In this document: in pieces, positions 62,379 to 64,000 of the stretch
Numbering within the stretch: position 1 is the first letter of the stretch
Layout: each line of letters begins with the position of its first letter
Assembly: GCF_009193265.1 (NCBI RefSeq)
Contig: NZ_VZZZ01000006.1
Location: 310,001-374,000, forward strand
Origin: Marinobacter changyiensis
GTDB taxonomy: Bacteria > Pseudomonadota > Gammaproteobacteria > Pseudomonadales > Oleiphilaceae
Direction: 5' to 3'
DNA length: 64,000 bases
Translations under genes and position numbers: made by a program
The notes under the pieces: model-generated
The model's input: only the letters and a program-made list of their open reading frames with translations
Databases searched by the model: none
Told to the model about the DNA's origin: nothing

Positions 62379-63992
62379 TTAGCCCTCTGACTTCCACTCC
62401 TGATCCTGCAACGCTTTCCACATCAACTTGCCGGTCGGGGACTTCGGTAGTTCGGTGACAAACTGGATAATTTCAGGAACCTTGTAGGCTGCCATTTCCT
62501 CTTTACACCAGGCCACAATGTCGGCAGTGGTGATGTCCTGGGCATCGTCCCTTAGCACGATACAGGCCTTTACCGTTTCCCCCCGCTTGGGGTGCGGTGA
62601 TGAAATAATGCAACACTCGTGAATGGCCGGGTGGCGGTACATCAGGCTCTCTACCTCGGAGGGCCAGACTTTGAAACCGGAGGCATTGATCATCCGCTTG
62701 ACCCGATCCACCATGAAGAAGTAGCCCTCTTCATCGTAATAGGCCAGATCACCGGTACGGAAGAAGCGCTCGCCATCCAGAGTTATGAACGCAGCCTCGG
62801 TTTCCGCCGGCCGGTTCCAGTAACCGACTGTTATTTGCGGGCCCCGACTGACGATTTCGCCCACTTCGCCGACTGCTTTTTCCTCCAGGGTTTCCAGGTC
62901 CACGATACGGGAATCCACATCAAACACCGGAATACCCAGACACTGGGGCTTGGGACGGTTTGGCGGGTTAATGTGGGTGGCTGCCATGGTTTCAGACAGG
63001 CCATAGCCCTCAATGTAATCCAGACCGGTCATGTCCTTCAGCTTGCGGGCAATGGATGCCGGCATCGCAGCCCCGCCACCACCGATGGTGTTCAGGCTGC
63101 TGAGGTCGTACTGGTCGATGTCCGGGTTGGAGAGAAAGTCCACCGCCATGGTGACGATGTTGGTCCAGGCAGTGATTTTGTAGCGCTCGATCAGCCGGGC
63201 CGCGGTGGTGCGGTTCCAGCGCGTCATGATAACGCTGGTGGAGCCGCAGTAGATGGGGCTGTTCATCGAGCCCTGCATGCCGGTGACATGGAAAAATGGC
63301 AAGGTGGCAAGCTGCACCGAATCGGCCGTGCTGGTATTCCAGAATGACCGGTGAACGGCCGTTGCCATGACGCCCCGGTGGGTGTGCATGCAGCCTTTCG
63401 GAGCACCGGTGGTGCCGGAGCTGTAGGGGATCACCGCCAGATCATCCGGGCCCGCCGTGTGCTCCGATGGCTGGCCACCAGAGTTCAGAGCGTCTTCCCA
63501 GGCGATGAAACCGGAAATTCCCGATGGCTCCGCCGGGGCAGTCACCTCCGGTGGTAAATCCAGGTCTGTAGGCGCTTTCACATAGGTGCCGTAAGTCGCC
63601 ACCACCACCTGCTCGAGATTGGACGGCCCAATCAGCGGGGCGATAAATCGGGTCAGCTCTTGCCCGGCCAGACACACCCGGGCTCCGGTATCGGCGACAT
63701 AGTGTTCCAGCTCGGCGGTGCGGTTCATCGGGTTAACCGGAATCACCACGGCGTCCGCCCGCAGGATGGCGTAGTAAGCCACCACGTACTGGGGCGAGTT
63801 CTGCATGTACAACATCACCCGGTCACCTTTGTGGACTCCCTGCGCTTGCAGGTAACCCGCCAGGGCCTCAACCTCACTCAACAACTCCCGGTAACTGATC
63901 TTGCTGTCGTAATAGATGATGGCGGTATGATCAGGATACCGCAGGGCAGAGATCGCTAGGTTGGTAAACACACTGGTCTGAGGCAATGTCAT
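62379..63992 (-). CDS. AMP-dependent acyl-CoA synthetase (fatty or aromatic acid:CoA ligase)
   Basis: 537 residues. The ANL P-loop is IPYSSGTTGAPKGCMHT, then YIEGYGLSETMAATH, TGDLAYYDEEGYFFMVDR and the final catalytic lysine in ELPKSPTGKLMWKAL. It activates a carboxylic acid to its CoA thioester, the entry step for the dehydrogenases, hydratase and thiolase nearby. Directly upstream of the Liv-type importer genes and in the same direction, so uptake and activation are probably co-expressed. The ORF is complete, starting eight bases from the right edge. Confidence 0.9.
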   Translation of the reverse strand: MTLPQTSVFTNLAISALRYPDHTAIIYYDSKISYRELLSEVEALAGYLQAQGVHKGDRVMLYMQNSPQYVVAYYAILRADAVVIPVNPMNRTAELEHYVADTGARVCLAGQELTRFIAPLIGPSNLEQVVVATYGTYVKAPTDLDLPPEVTAPAEPSGISGFIAWEDALNSGGQPSEHTAGPDDLAVIPYSSGTTGAPKGCMHTHRGVMATAVHRSFWNTSTADSVQLATLPFFHVTGMQGSMNSPIYCGSTSVIMTRWNRTTAARLIERYKITAWTNIVTMAVDFLSNPDIDQYDLSSLNTIGGGGAAMPASIARKLKDMTGLDYIEGYGLSETMAATHINPPNRPKPQCLGIPVFDVDSRIVDLETLEEKAVGEVGEIVSRGPQITVGYWNRPAETEAAFITLDGERFFRTGDLAYYDEEGYFFMVDRVKRMINASGFKVWPSEVESLMYRHPAIHECCIISSPHPKRGETVKACIVLRDDAQDITTADIVAWCKEEMAAYKVPEIIQFVTELPKSPTGKLMWKALQDQEWKSEG

Positions 63993-64000
63993 GGTCTTTG

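Overview
The window looks like a chromosomal segment of a marine, heterotrophic gammaproteobacterium. The gene families and sequence style point to Marinobacter or a close relative. This is an inference from content: cbb3-type respiration, many acyl-CoA dehydrogenases and TRAP transporters, a cobalamin riboswitch and frequent ATGA-type gene overlaps. No rRNA, tRNA, CRISPR array or intact insertion sequence was seen.

Layout. 1-6600: an App1-family gene cut by the left edge, then a leftward cbb3 oxidase operon (CcoI, a TsdA-like diheme cytochrome, CcoP, CcoO) whose catalytic subunit ccoN is a small remnant. 6300-11830: a DUF3135 gene, a Na+/H+ antiporter, a BON lipoprotein and a large AsmA protein. 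12000-13300: a scarred stretch with an attC-like site, a methyltransferase, a TetR HTH remnant and an integrase C-terminus. 13300-18110: btuB-btuF-btuC-btuD behind a cobalamin riboswitch. 18240-24750: a translationally coupled five-gene operon (thermostable-hemolysin family protein, acyl-adenylating enzyme, heme-oxygenase-like iron oxidase, SDR, periplasmic TPR protein). It diverges from a PmrA/QseB-like two-component system across a direct-repeat operator. 24800-31550: a cNMP/CBS/DUF294 protein with a DnaQ-type exonuclease, a DctPQM TRAP transporter and a YghU-type GST. 31600-34480: a decayed NHEJ locus (scrambled Ku, broken LigD, EgtB-like fragment, small zinc-ribbon gene). 34490-36160: copper-storage, SRPBCC and glycine-zipper proteins.

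36300-64000 is almost wholly catabolic. It holds crotonase, thioesterase, aldehyde and alcohol dehydrogenases, an acyl-CoA dehydrogenase/thiolase/FadJ-type operon, a lipoprotein hydrolase, an IclR regulator with a GhrA-like reductase, glutaryl-CoA dehydrogenase, a TAXI TRAP transporter, two further acyl-CoA dehydrogenases, a MaoC hydratase, a Liv-type ABC importer and an acyl-CoA ligase. Together they suggest uptake, CoA activation and beta-oxidation of carboxylic acids and alcohols.

The two most notable signals are these. First, the 18240-24750 cluster looks like an uncharacterised biosynthetic operon for a fatty-acid-derived product under dedicated two-component control. Second, a pair of structured elements at 40123-40225 (minus) and 56947-57054 (plus) each lie just 3' of an acyl-CoA dehydrogenase gene, in sense. 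Both are built as a long stem closing two small hairpins with NGGA loops, resembling CsrA/RsmA binding sites.
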